Shown piece after piece: positions 35,653 to 44,000 of a DNA stretch of 64,000 bases. The DNA comes from Bacillota bacterium (GTDB taxonomy: Bacteria > Bacillota > Clostridia > Oscillospirales > Acutalibacteraceae): positions 186,001-250,000 of the forward strand of contig JAEYPT010000009.1 in assembly GCA_023410445.1 (NCBI GenBank), written 5' to 3'. The position numbers were made by a program, and so were the translations under genes. How positions within the stretch are numbered: the stretch's first letter is position 1; each line of letters begins with the position of its first letter. The notes under the pieces are model-generated. The model searched no databases. It saw nothing but the letters and a program-made list of their open reading frames with translations, and had not been told where the DNA came from.

Positions 35653-35704
35653 TTCATCATTAAACTACATTCATTAATTATAAATGAACTTTCTGAAAAG
35701 TCAA
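35653..35704 (-). promoter_or_regulatory. iclR promoter with overlapping operator
   Basis: On the minus strand TTGACT (35704-35699) and TATAAT (35682-35677) are 16 bp apart. The -10 box lies inside an inverted repeat, TTCATT...AATGAA (35670-35688). A half copy, TTCATCATTAA, is at 35653-35663. This fits autoregulation by IclR. Confidence 0.6.
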
Positions 35705-35859
35705 TATGGTAAAAATGGCTAAGAATCCGTTATAAAAATAGCTTTCATCAATAGAAAACGAAAAGTAACGAATAGATCGATTGTTTTCCGTTATTGTGCC
35801 TTTTGCTTGAATTGCTGTTAGCGATGTTACATATTTTTTGAATTTTTCTAAATATTATA

Positions 35860-35919
35860 TTGACAGATATGTTAAATGCGCGTACAATCATTTTCAGAAC
35901 GTTGTTCATCATTAATGAA
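35860..35919 (+). promoter_or_regulatory. Promoter and operator of the sugar-acid operon
   Basis: TTGACA (35860-35865), 17-bp spacer, TACAAT (35883-35888). An inverted repeat TTCATCATTAATGAA (35905-35919) sits just downstream of the predicted start, where a bound repressor would block transcription. It resembles the repeat over the iclR promoter. Confidence 0.7.
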
Positions 35920-35988
35920 TTACAAAATGTACTTTGTTCTTTATCAATGAACGAGCAACTAAAAACAGCTTGGAGGTAGCTATCGTCC

Positions 35989-36915
35989 ATGAATACGAGT
36001 TTTTCAAACGGAGCATGGCCAACCATGATAACCCCATTCAATCATGACAATGGGATAGATTACGGAGCGTTGGACGCGCTTACCGACTGGTATATTGAAA
36101 ACGGTGCGGACGGGTTGTTCGCAGCGTGTCAGTCGAGTGAGATTTTTCTTCTCTCCCTGAAGGAACGGGAAAAGCTCAGCCGGTTCGTAAAGGATAAGTC
36201 CGCCGGGCGCGTCCCGGTCATTGCTTCCGGCCATGTTTCCTATGATCTTCACGATCAGGCGGAAGAACTGAAGCGTATCGCCGAAACCGGCGTGGATGCC
36301 GTGATTCTGATCAGTAACCGTCTTGCGGCGGAGTACGAAAGCGACGATGTCTTCATAAAGAGACTTGATTTTCTTCTGCACGAGCTGCCGGAAGACGTCA
36401 GCCTTGGCTTTTATGAATGTCCTTACCCGTATAAACGGATTTTGACGCCGAAAGTTCTGAAGTACTGTGTTTCCACCGGCCGTTTCGCTTTTCTAAAAGA
36501 TACCTGCTGCGATATTGGGCAGATTCGAGAAAAACTGGAAATCCTAAAGGGAAGCAAAATGCATCTGTTTAACGCGAATACCGCCACGCTGGTGGAGAGC
36601 ATGAAATACGGCGGCACCGGCTACAGCGGTGTGATGGCAAACTTTCAGATGAAGCTTTATTCCTGGCTGGTAAAGCACTGGCAGGAGAACCCCCAGACCA
36701 CCGACGAGGTGCAGAGCTTCCTGACGATGTGCTCCTTTATCGAACTGAAAAATTACCCGGCAAACGCCAAGTGCTACCTTAACATGATCGGTGTCCCGAT
36801 GGGAGAAACCGCACGCAAGGGCAGACAGAGCGCACAGACGGATACGGAGCGCCTTGAGCTTGGTCAGTTGGACCGGCTTACTAAGATCATGGAACAAAAA
36901 CTCGGAATTTCGTAG
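35989..36915 (+). CDS. DapA/NanA-family pyruvate-dependent lyase (possible Kdo aldolase)
   Basis: A 308-residue TIM-barrel aldolase. The Schiff-base lysine is K170 (FLKDTCCD) and the catalytic tyrosine Y142 (FYECPYPYK). The carboxylate-binding GTTGE/GSTGE of DapA and NanA reads CQSSE here (S49, S50). These enzymes make or break a bond next to pyruvate, acting on 2-keto-3-deoxy acids. It heads an operon with an ABC importer, an anomerase, a sugar kinase and an arabinose 5-phosphate isomerase-like protein and without NanE/NagAB, so cleavage of a 3-deoxy-ulosonate such as Kdo to pyruvate and D-arabinose is my favoured reading. This remains inference; sialate lyase or another keto-acid lyase cannot be excluded. 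Confidence 0.85.
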   Translation: MNTSFSNGAWPTMITPFNHDNGIDYGALDALTDWYIENGADGLFAACQSSEIFLLSLKEREKLSRFVKDKSAGRVPVIASGHVSYDLHDQAEELKRIAETGVDAVILISNRLAAEYESDDVFIKRLDFLLHELPEDVSLGFYECPYPYKRILTPKVLKYCVSTGRFAFLKDTCCDIGQIREKLEILKGSKMHLFNANTATLVESMKYGGTGYSGVMANFQMKLYSWLVKHWQENPQTTDEVQSFLTMCSFIELKNYPANAKCYLNMIGVPMGETARKGRQSAQTDTERLELGQLDRLTKIMEQKLGIS

Positions 36916-36995
36916 TTTTGCAGGAGCTATCCCATCTGTCGATTCAGGATATCGGGAAAAGTGACTGTGAAAAATATTTAGGGAGGAAACAAAAA

Positions 36996-38330
36996 ATGAA
37001 AAAAACAATTGCCATTTTGGCAGCCGCTGCAATGATGCTTTCCACGCTTGCCGGATGTTCGGGAAGCAGCCAGCCCTCCGGTTCGTCTGCCGGCGCCGCA
37101 AGCGCCGGTGCCAGCAGTGCCGCGGGCGGCGCTGCCGGAAGTGCCGTAACCATCAACTATTACGGCGGCTGGACCGGAGCAGACCTCGACAAGATGAGCA
37201 ATCTTGTCAAAAAGTTCAACGCAAGCCAGACCGCTGTACAGGTGAACTTCACTTCGCTGCAGTGGTCGCAGATGTTCACGAAGTTCCTGGCAGACTATCA
37301 GGCAGGCTCCACTCCGGACGTCGTCGCTATGCACACGTTTGAATTAGGCCAGTTCGCCGACATGGGCGTTCTGGATCCCGATGCTGTTAAGGCACTGAAC
37401 CTGAACGCAAGCGATTATATCAAGACCGCCTGGGACGGCACCATGCTGAACAAAGTGCAGTACGGTGTTCCGCTCGATGTGAACATGCACGCTCTGTATT
37501 ACAACAAGGATCTGTTTAAGAAAGCCGGCATCTCCGCCGCCCCGACCAATAAGGCCGAGCTGATTGCGGATGCCCAGAAGTTAACGATTGACGCCAACGG
37601 CAAGAATGCTTCCGAAAGCGGATTCGATGCTTCCAACGTCAAGCAGTACGGATACGGCTTCCTCCAGAACCATCATGCGTTCTATCAGTCCTTCGCATTG
37701 ATGAACCAGCAGGGTTACAACCCCTTCACCGACAGCATGACCTCCGTTACGCTTGATCCGGCGAAGACCGGCGCCGCATTCCAGTTCCTTGAAGACCTTG
37801 TCAACAAATACAAGGTAACCCCCGCCGGCGAAAAATCCCCGATCGACGACTTTAAGGCCGGCACCGTCGCCATGGTTGTTGATGGCAACTGGCAGCTTTC
37901 CGGTGTTGCTTCCGTGAAATTCGACTGGGATACCGCAGCATACCCGCAGATTTTCGACCAGAAGGCTGTGTGGGGCGCTTCCGAAATGGTAACCATCCCG
38001 AAGAACAAAGATGCCAACAAGGTTAAGGCTGCCCAGACCTTCATCAAATGGCTCTCCGACAACTCCGCTGAATGGGCTCTCTCCGGTCAGATTCCGGCAA
38101 ACCTGAGCGCTCAGAAGGCTGCGACAAAGCTCAAGGGCATCGATGCCTACACCTCCGAGCTTGACTATGTCAAGTTCCTGCCCGCAAACAAAAAATCCGT
38201 CAAGATTTTCTCCAGTGCTGCTCCGAGCCCGATTCTGACGGCCGCGCAGGGCGCCATGCTCAACCATAAGGATCCTGCCGACATTACAAAACAGCTTCAG
38301 GCCGATATCAACAAGGTTCTGGCAGGCTGA
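36996..38330 (+). CDS. ABC transporter solute-binding lipoprotein (family 1)
   Basis: A 444-residue carbohydrate-binding lipoprotein. Lipobox LAGC near residue 18-21, followed by a Ser/Gly/Ala tether and a MalE/UgpB-type fold (INYYGGWTGADLDKM, ALYYNKDLFKKAGIS, FKAGTVAMVVDGNW, the C-terminal helix AAQTFIKWL). It captures the imported sugar for the two permeases. Both Shine-Dalgarno (GGGAGGA) and start (ATG 36996) are clear; the upstream 26 codons of the open frame lie in the spacer after the lyase gene. The operon has no ATPase gene, so a shared MsmK-type ATPase must serve it. Confidence 0.93.
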   Translation: MKKTIAILAAAAMMLSTLAGCSGSSQPSGSSAGAASAGASSAAGGAAGSAVTINYYGGWTGADLDKMSNLVKKFNASQTAVQVNFTSLQWSQMFTKFLADYQAGSTPDVVAMHTFELGQFADMGVLDPDAVKALNLNASDYIKTAWDGTMLNKVQYGVPLDVNMHALYYNKDLFKKAGISAAPTNKAELIADAQKLTIDANGKNASESGFDASNVKQYGYGFLQNHHAFYQSFALMNQQGYNPFTDSMTSVTLDPAKTGAAFQFLEDLVNKYKVTPAGEKSPIDDFKAGTVAMVVDGNWQLSGVASVKFDWDTAAYPQIFDQKAVWGASEMVTIPKNKDANKVKAAQTFIKWLSDNSAEWALSGQIPANLSAQKAATKLKGIDAYTSELDYVKFLPANKKSVKIFSSAAPSPILTAAQGAMLNHKDPADITKQLQADINKVLAG

Positions 38331-38344
38331 CCCGATTTAGTCCC

Positions 38345-38378
38345 GGCGGGCAGTCCCCGAAAGGCTGCCCGCCCTTTT
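38345..38378 (+). terminator. Attenuating hairpin between binding protein and permeases
   Basis: GGCGGGCAG pairs perfectly with CTGCCCGCC and is followed by CTTTTAAATTT. A leaky terminator here would give more binding protein than permease. Confidence 0.75.
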
Positions 38379-38422
38379 AAATTTAGAAAGAGGTTTCCCT
38401 TAGTTTAAGGAGTGATAAGCAT

Positions 38423-39358
38423 ATGTCCAACAGACAGACGAACGCGGGCACGGCTGCCCAGAACCTAAAACGGCCGAAGGGCGTGAAGCCTCTGAAGGCC
38501 TCACAGGGTAAAATAGCGGCGCTGTTTCTGCTGCCGTACCTTGTTGTGTTTACCGTGTTCCGGCTTGGCCCCAGCATTGCAGGCATTTACATCAGCTTCT
38601 GCAAATGGGATCTTGCGGGCTCCCTGTCTTTCATCGGGCTCGACAATTTCAAGCGTATGATCACCGACGGCAATTTTCACATCTCCCTTATTAACACGCT
38701 CATCTTTTTTGTGCTGACACTGCCTCCCCTGATTATTCTCAGCCTTCTTCTCGCATCATTTTTCAATCGAAAAATGCACGGCCGGAATGTGGGCAGAGTC
38801 GTTTCAATTGTTCCGTATGTGCTGATTCCGGCAGTTGTCGGTATTATCTGGAACTGGATGTACGACAACAACTTCGGTATTCTGAACTACTATCTTAAGA
38901 AAATGGGAGGATCTTCGGTACAGTGGCTGACGGATGAGCACGTTGCCCTCATTTCCGTAGCCATTGTGATCATCTGGTCCTTTTTGGGATATAATACCGT
39001 TCTGTTCCTGGCTGGTCTGCAGGGAATTTCCAAAGAACTGTACGAAGCGTCTCGCATGGACGGGTGCACGCGTTTTCAGACCTTTACGAAAATCACACTG
39101 CCGTTGCTGAAACCGACCACCTCCATGGTGGTTACGCTGACCATGGTCAGCACGGTGCAGCTGTTCGACCAGATTTTTGTTATGACAAACGGCGGACCCG
39201 GCACCTCTACCCTCACGATGGTTCAGTACCTGTATACATCCGCCTTCCAGAATTACGAAATGGGCTACGGCTCCGCGATCGAAGTTGCGGTTCTGATTAT
39301 TCTGGTGATTATGATCTTTATTCAAAATAAACTGCTCAAAGTGGACGAAGGGGTGTAA
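38423..39358 (+). CDS. Carbohydrate ABC permease 1 (MalF/UgpA type)
   Basis: A 311-residue membrane protein with six helices of the CUT1 family. The ATPase-contact EAA loop is in YEASRMDGCTRFQTFTKITLPLL. The first 30 residues are basic and Asn/Lys-rich and precede the first helix (IAALFLLPYLVVFTVF). AAGGAGTG lies before the ATG. It forms a heterodimer with the next gene, whose start is 3 bp downstream. Confidence 0.93.
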   Translation: MSNRQTNAGTAAQNLKRPKGVKPLKASQGKIAALFLLPYLVVFTVFRLGPSIAGIYISFCKWDLAGSLSFIGLDNFKRMITDGNFHISLINTLIFFVLTLPPLIILSLLLASFFNRKMHGRNVGRVVSIVPYVLIPAVVGIIWNWMYDNNFGILNYYLKKMGGSSVQWLTDEHVALISVAIVIIWSFLGYNTVLFLAGLQGISKELYEASRMDGCTRFQTFTKITLPLLKPTTSMVVTLTMVSTVQLFDQIFVMTNGGPGTSTLTMVQYLYTSAFQNYEMGYGSAIEVAVLIILVIMIFIQNKLLKVDEGV

Positions 39359-39361
39359 ACG

Positions 39362-40195
39362 ATGGAAAATAAACTCACGAAAAGCCTGCAATATATTCTT
39401 CTTGTCGTGATATGCCTCGTCTTTCTGTTTCCGCTCGCTTGGGCGCTGGTGTGCTCCGCAAAGCCCGAAGCCGAAATTCTGAGCTATCCGCCCCGATGGA
39501 TTCCGCAAACCTTCACCCTTTCCAACTATACGACGGTTTTGCAGAAATACCCGTACCTTTCATGGGGACTGAACAGCCTGATCACGGCCGTCGCCGGAAC
39601 GGTGCTGATTCTGCTCCTCTCCTCGCTGGCCGCCTACGCGCTGGGGCGTTTTGAGTTCCGCGGCCGCAAGCTGATTTACGGCACAATCGTCACCATGCTT
39701 CTGATTCCGATTCAGGCGTACATGATCCCGCTCTATCTGATGTGCGCGAAGATAGGCCTGCTTAACACATATGGCGCCATTATTTTCCCCTCCGCCGCCA
39801 ACGTGACCAGTATTTTCATCCTGACCAGCTTTTTCAAGGGTCTGCCCCGCGAACTGGAGGAAGCCGCCCGAATTGACGGCTGCGGCGAGTTTACCATCTT
39901 TGCGAGAATCATGCTTCCGCTTTCTAAGCCGGCGCTGTCCACCGTCACGATTCTGACGTTTATCGCGAACTGGAACAGCTTCCTGTGGCCGATGATTGCG
40001 ATCCGTTCCGACAAAATGCTGACGCTCCCGGTGGGCATTGCCCAGTTCATGGGTTCGGTCAACTCCAATGCGCAGTTCCAGTACGGCACTGCTCTGGCTG
40101 CCTGCTGCATGGCAATCATCCCGACGATGATCGTTTTCCTTCTGCTGCAGCGGTATTTCGTGGAAGGCATCGCGACCTCCGGAATCAAGGGGTAA
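39362..40195 (+). CDS. Carbohydrate ABC permease 2 (MalG/UgpE type)
   Basis: A 277-residue CUT1 permease with six membrane helices and the EAA loop EEAARIDGCGEFTIFARIMLPL. The periplasmic-side P-x-R-W-x-P-x-x-x-T-x-x-N-Y motif (PPRWIPQTFTLSNY) is typical. It ends 6 bp before the sialidase-like gene. A cognate ATP-binding subunit is not in the window. Confidence 0.93.
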   Translation: MENKLTKSLQYILLVVICLVFLFPLAWALVCSAKPEAEILSYPPRWIPQTFTLSNYTTVLQKYPYLSWGLNSLITAVAGTVLILLLSSLAAYALGRFEFRGRKLIYGTIVTMLLIPIQAYMIPLYLMCAKIGLLNTYGAIIFPSAANVTSIFILTSFFKGLPRELEEAARIDGCGEFTIFARIMLPLSKPALSTVTILTFIANWNSFLWPMIAIRSDKMLTLPVGIAQFMGSVNSNAQFQYGTALAACCMAIIPTMIVFLLLQRYFVEGIATSGIKG

Positions 40196-40201
40196 CGGAG
40201 A

Positions 40202-41230
40202 ATGCAGATGGAATCAGCCGGGATGTTCCGGCATGTTGATAAAGAAAACGTTCTGACCGGCAAGCCTCCGTTTGAGGCCTGCCATGCCTCCACCCTTGCT
40301 CCCCTGCCGAATGGAGACCTCTTCTGCGCCTGGTTCGCGGGAAGCCGCGAGGGCGCGGACGACGTCGCAATCTGGGGTGCCAGACGCACCGGCGGCGTCT
40401 GGCAGAAACCTGAGATTCTTCAGCAGAGCGGGGAGCCTCACTGGAACCCCGTTCTGTTTGTTTGCGGCGACGGCTCCGTCCTTCTGTTCTTTAAGGTTGG
40501 GAGGGAAATTGCTTCGTGGCGGACCCTTTTATCCGTTTCCCGCGACAGCTGCCGCACCTGGTCCCCTGCACGGGAGCTTGTTCCGGGTGATCGGGGCGGG
40601 CGCGGCCCGGTGCGCAACAAGGCGATTGTTCTTTCCAGCGGTCGCTGGCTCGCTCCGGCCTCTCTGGAAAACGGTCCTTGGCGCTGTTTCGCGGACCGTT
40701 CGGATGATGGCGGCAAAAGCTGGGAAAAAAGCAATGAGATTTTTATTCCCCTTTCTGGCGACGGTGAAAAAAGCGCGGCTTACCGCGAAATTCCGGTTTC
40801 GGAACAGTCTTTTTCAGGGCGCGGGGTCATTCAGCCGACGCTGTGGGAATCTTCCCCCGACCAGGTCCATATGCTGATGCGCTCGACGGAGGGCCTCATT
40901 TACCGGAGCGATTCGGAAGACGGTGGCGAAACCTGGTGCACCGGCTACGCGACCGAGTTGCCCAGCAACAACAGTGGAATCGACCTTGACCGTTCGGATG
41001 ACGGCCGACTGTTCCTTGTGTACAACCCCGTGGGCAAAAACTGGGGTCCGCGTTTTCCACTCTGCCTTGCCTGTTCCGAGGACAACGGCAAAACCTGGAA
41101 TAATGCTTACACGCTGGAGGCGCAGGAAGGGGAGTACTCCTACCCGTCGGTCAACTGCTGCGGGAATTCCCTGTTTGTCACCTATACCGATTGCCGAAAA
41201 AACATTGCGTTCTGGCAGTTTGACCGGTAA
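40202..41230 (+). CDS. Sialidase-superfamily protein (BNR_2, Asp boxes), intracellular
   Basis: A 342-residue six-bladed propeller protein with four Asp-box-like turns (SRDSCRTW, SDDGGKSW, SEDGGETW, SEDNGKTW). The N-terminal HASTLAPLPNGDLFCAWFAG and GRGPVRNKAIVLSSGRW blocks place it in the BNR_2 branch rather than among classical exported sialidases with an FRIP motif. It has no signal peptide, so it would act on imported glycosides. Sialidase-superfamily enzymes remove alpha-linked ulosonic acids (Neu5Ac, Kdn, and in some cases Kdo). In this operon it would free a 3-deoxy-ulosonate for the lyase at 35989. The exact bond is unknown. Confidence 0.85.
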   Translation: MQMESAGMFRHVDKENVLTGKPPFEACHASTLAPLPNGDLFCAWFAGSREGADDVAIWGARRTGGVWQKPEILQQSGEPHWNPVLFVCGDGSVLLFFKVGREIASWRTLLSVSRDSCRTWSPARELVPGDRGGRGPVRNKAIVLSSGRWLAPASLENGPWRCFADRSDDGGKSWEKSNEIFIPLSGDGEKSAAYREIPVSEQSFSGRGVIQPTLWESSPDQVHMLMRSTEGLIYRSDSEDGGETWCTGYATELPSNNSGIDLDRSDDGRLFLVYNPVGKNWGPRFPLCLACSEDNGKTWNNAYTLEAQEGEYSYPSVNCCGNSLFVTYTDCRKNIAFWQFDR

Positions 41231-41260
41231 CTGTCCACGATTCTGAAAGGGAGACGGAAT

Positions 41261-41731
41261 ATGATATGGGACGACCGCATACATCTCGCGCTGTACCGGG
41301 GACTTTCCCCGCAGCTCGACCTTGCGCTGGATTATCTTGAAAAAACAGACTTTACCGCGCTTTCCGCCGGAAAATATACCGTTGATGGCGACAAAGTCTT
41401 TGCGTTAGTGCAGGAGCCTCGTACCGCCGAACGCGGCGAATGCCGGTGGGAATCGCACGAAAAGTATATTGATATTCAGTATCTGATTTCCGGCCGGGAG
41501 CAGATCGGGTTCCAAAGCACCGGCGCGCTTGCCGTCGCGGAGCCGTATGACGCCGGGCGCGACATTGCGTTTTATACGGACAACGGCAAAGGCTTTTTTG
41601 TACCGCTGGAGCCGGGAAGCTTTGTTGTGTGCTTCCCGCACGATGCGCACATGCCGCTCGTCTGTGCGGATACTTCGGAGCCGATTAAAAAAGTGGTAAT
41701 GAAAATAAAAATGTCCGAACCGAATTTCTGA
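41261..41731 (+). CDS. YhcH/YjgK/YiaL (NanQ-like) anomerase
   Basis: A 156-residue DUF386 cupin-like protein. Family marks are GKYTVDGDKVFALVQEP, WESHEKYIDIQYLISGREQIGF, FFVPLEPGSFVVCFPHDAHMP and the final VVMKIK. E. coli NanQ (YhcH) speeds ring opening or anomer change of sialic acid so that the lyase obtains the open chain. A similar service for a related ulosonate fits this operon. Metal-binding His and Glu positions (HEK, HDAH) are kept. Confidence 0.9.
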   Translation: MIWDDRIHLALYRGLSPQLDLALDYLEKTDFTALSAGKYTVDGDKVFALVQEPRTAERGECRWESHEKYIDIQYLISGREQIGFQSTGALAVAEPYDAGRDIAFYTDNGKGFFVPLEPGSFVVCFPHDAHMPLVCADTSEPIKKVVMKIKMSEPNF

Positions 41732-41747
41732 GAAAGAAGAGAGCTAC

Positions 41748-42764
41748 ATGTCACGAAAACCGAAAATCCTGGTTGTTGGCAGTTTTGTGATGGACCTGAT
41801 CGTGAAGACCGGGCGCTTTCCCAACGCGGGGGAGACCGTGCTCGGCCTCGATTATCAGACCGCGCCGGGCGGCAAAGGAGCAAATCAGGCGGTGCAGGCC
41901 GCGCGTCTCGGCGCGGATGTGACGATGGTCGGCCGCGTCGGCAAAGACGATTTCGGCCGTCGGCTGATCGATTCCTGCCGGGAAGCCGGTGTGAACACAG
42001 ACTTTATCGGTGTGGACCGGAAGGCCTGCTCCGCCATCGGCAACGTGCAGCTGGAAATGAAGGACGGCACGACGCGCAACCGCATCATCGTTGTTCCGGG
42101 TGCAAACATGGCCATTCGTCCGGCGGATATTGAATTCCTGCAGGAAGCCGTTTCAGAGTACGATATGGTCGTTCTGCAGCTGGAAATCCCTATGCAGATC
42201 AACGAGATTGTCGCTGCGTTCGCATACGAGAAAAACGTGCCGGTTATGCTGAATTCAGCGCCCTCCGCTCCGCTTTCGCCAGATCTGCTGTCACACCTAG
42301 CCTATATCTCGCCGAACGAGCACGAGGCGGCCGACCTGACGGGCATCACGATCCGCAAGGAAGGCAAAAACGTCAATATGGATGACGTGCACAGTGCGGT
42401 GGATGCTCTGATGGCAAAGGGCGTGAAGAACGTGGTCATCACGCTGGGCAACGCGGGCGCCGTCGTGGCAAATCGGGACGAGTTCCTCTATGAGCCGTGT
42501 ATCGACGTAGTCGAGGTCAAAGACCCAACTGCGGCGGGCGATTCGTTTGTCGGTGCGTTCACGTCTGCAGTCTGTGCGGGCCTCAGCCACAAGGAAGCCC
42601 TGCATTTCGCAAATTATGCCGCGACGCTGACCGTTTCCCGCATGGGTGCGCAGCCGTCTCTCCCGAAGCTTGGCGAGGTGCTGCAGCTGATGGAACAGCA
42701 AAACGACCTGACATTTGATTCTTCGGCCCTTGACGGCCTGAAACAGGAAGGAGAAAACCTATGA
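41748..42764 (+). CDS. Ribokinase-family (PfkB) sugar kinase
   Basis: A 338-residue kinase that phosphorylates a sugar with ATP. The first PfkB signature (GGKGANQAVQAARLGADVTMVG) and the anion-hole and base region (DPTAAGDSFVGAF) are visible. The usual TGAGD reads TAAGD, a small change next to the catalytic Asp. It resembles RbsK in length and layout, but the surrounding genes suggest D-arabinose or a similar pentose as acceptor rather than ribose. Its last bases overlap the isomerase start by ATGA, which links the two steps. Confidence 0.9.
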   Translation: MSRKPKILVVGSFVMDLIVKTGRFPNAGETVLGLDYQTAPGGKGANQAVQAARLGADVTMVGRVGKDDFGRRLIDSCREAGVNTDFIGVDRKACSAIGNVQLEMKDGTTRNRIIVVPGANMAIRPADIEFLQEAVSEYDMVVLQLEIPMQINEIVAAFAYEKNVPVMLNSAPSAPLSPDLLSHLAYISPNEHEAADLTGITIRKEGKNVNMDDVHSAVDALMAKGVKNVVITLGNAGAVVANRDEFLYEPCIDVVEVKDPTAAGDSFVGAFTSAVCAGLSHKEALHFANYAATLTVSRMGAQPSLPKLGEVLQLMEQQNDLTFDSSALDGLKQEGENL

Positions 42765-43375
42765 TCCCAGAGAATACCAAGCAGGCTCTTAACGACTTTC
42801 AGAAAATTTTCACTTCCGAGATAAACGGTTTTATCAAATCCGTTACGCCCGAAAGTCTTGAGTCGGCCGCTAAGATTATTATAAAAGCGAAGAAAAACGG
42901 CAACCGCATGCACATTACCGGCATCGGTAAACCGTCCCATGTCGCGGAATATATGGCGTCGCTGTTTTCGTCAACCGGAACCCCGACCTATTATCTCCAC
43001 GGCACCGAAGCGGTACACGGCTCCTGTGGCCAGCTCGTCGCGGGCGATGTGGTCATCTGCATTTCCAACAGCGGAGAAACCTCGGAACTGAAATCAACGG
43101 TTGGCGCTATCAAGAGCAACGGCTGCCATGTGATTTCAGTTACCGGGAATCCGAATTCATGGCTTGCAAAGGAAGGGGAAGCTACCCTTTTGGCTGGCGT
43201 CACTCAGGAAGGCGGTCCGCTGAACCGCGCGCCACGCGCTTCCATCCTCGCTGAAATCTATGTGCTGCAGGCGCTCAGCGTCTATCTGCAGGCAGAGCGC
43301 GGCCTTTCGCCGCAGGAATACGTCCGGTGGCATCCGGGCGGCACTCTCGGCCATCTGCGCGCCGACGAAAAATAA
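42761..43375 (+). CDS. SIS-domain sugar isomerase, KdsD-like, without CBS domains
   Basis: A 204-residue SIS protein. It follows E. coli KdsD (D-arabinose 5-phosphate isomerase) across the SIS domain: GIGKPSH, FSSTGTP, EAVHG, ISNSGETSE, TGNPNS, EGGPL and HPGGTLG. The KdsD catalytic residues K59, E111, E152 and H193 correspond to K57, E109, E150 and H191 here, a constant offset of two, and H88 to H86. The paired CBS domains of KdsD are absent, as in single-domain versions. Gram-positive bacteria do not make Kdo, so a catabolic role (arabinose 5-phosphate to ribulose 5-phosphate) is more likely. It overlaps the kinase gene by 4 bp. Confidence 0.9.
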   Translation: MIPENTKQALNDFQKIFTSEINGFIKSVTPESLESAAKIIIKAKKNGNRMHITGIGKPSHVAEYMASLFSSTGTPTYYLHGTEAVHGSCGQLVAGDVVICISNSGETSELKSTVGAIKSNGCHVISVTGNPNSWLAKEGEATLLAGVTQEGGPLNRAPRASILAEIYVLQALSVYLQAERGLSPQEYVRWHPGGTLGHLRADEK

Positions 43376-43390
43376 AGGGAGGCTTTTGCC

Positions 43391-43795
43391 ATGATGAAAT
43401 CCGGATGCATTCACCCCGGCATTCTGAGCGCACTTTCACTTTGCGGGCACGGCGACAAAATTTTGATCGCTGACGGCAACTATCCGCTGGACGCCAAAAG
43501 CGGCTCCGCCGTCAAGGTTTACCTCGGTTTATCGGAGGGAATTCCCACGGTGACCGATGTTCTGAAAGCACTGCTGGAGTCCGTCAATGTGGAAAAAGCG
43601 GAAGTGATGGTGCCGGACGGCGATGAGCCGCCGATCTTCGGCGAATTCCGCACGATTCTGGACGGAATGAAGCTCGATGGGATCGACCGGTATGGCTTCT
43701 ATGACGAATGCGGAAAGCCTGCGGTGCGCCTCGCTATTTCCACGGGGGAAAAGCGCACGTTCGCCAACATTCTGCTCACCGTTGGAGTTGCCTGA
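43391..43795 (+). CDS. RbsD/FucU-family sugar mutarotase
   Basis: A 134-residue protein that interconverts ring forms of a free sugar. Family residues are in IHPGILSALSLCGHGDKILIADGNYP (His-Gly-Asp motif) and the C-terminal AISTGEKRTFANILL. RbsD acts on ribose, FucU on fucose. With the kinase and isomerase beside it, ring opening or pyranose-furanose change of D-arabinose would be useful before phosphorylation. It is the last gene of the operon, and two terminators follow. Confidence 0.9.
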   Translation: MMKSGCIHPGILSALSLCGHGDKILIADGNYPLDAKSGSAVKVYLGLSEGIPTVTDVLKALLESVNVEKAEVMVPDGDEPPIFGEFRTILDGMKLDGIDRYGFYDECGKPAVRLAISTGEKRTFANILLTVGVA

Positions 43796-43854
43796 ACTTT
43801 TTAGAGTCTGCTTGTTGAGAATAATGCTAGCTGCGGAATTATAGTAGTTTAAAA

Positions 43855-43896
43855 AAAGCTGACACCGTTCTTAATCGGGTGTCAGCTTTGCTTTAT
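43855..43896 (+). terminator. Terminator of the sugar-acid operon
   Basis: AAAGCTGACACC pairs with GGTGTCAGCTTT across a ten-base loop; GCTTTATG follows. Confidence 0.88.
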
Positions 43897-43927
43897 GTTG
43901 TAGCCGGTGGTTGTTAGAAGCCTGTGC

Positions 43928-43963
43928 AAAAAAGACCTGCCCAAAAGGGGGCAGGTCTTTTTA
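43928..43963. terminator. Bidirectional terminator, also ends the bacteriohemerythrin unit
   Basis: AAAAAGACCTGCCC pairs perfectly with GGGCAGGTCTTTTT (14 bp), with U-runs on both strands. Confidence 0.9.
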
Positions 43964-44000
43964 AGGCAATCATAAAGCAAACGCTCAATATACTGGCGAT

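Noticed and set aside
35989..43795. Standard sialic acid (nan) operon
   Set aside because: NanE, NagA and NagB are absent, the kinase is PfkB rather than ROK, and the SIS protein matches KdsD; kept only as an alternative.
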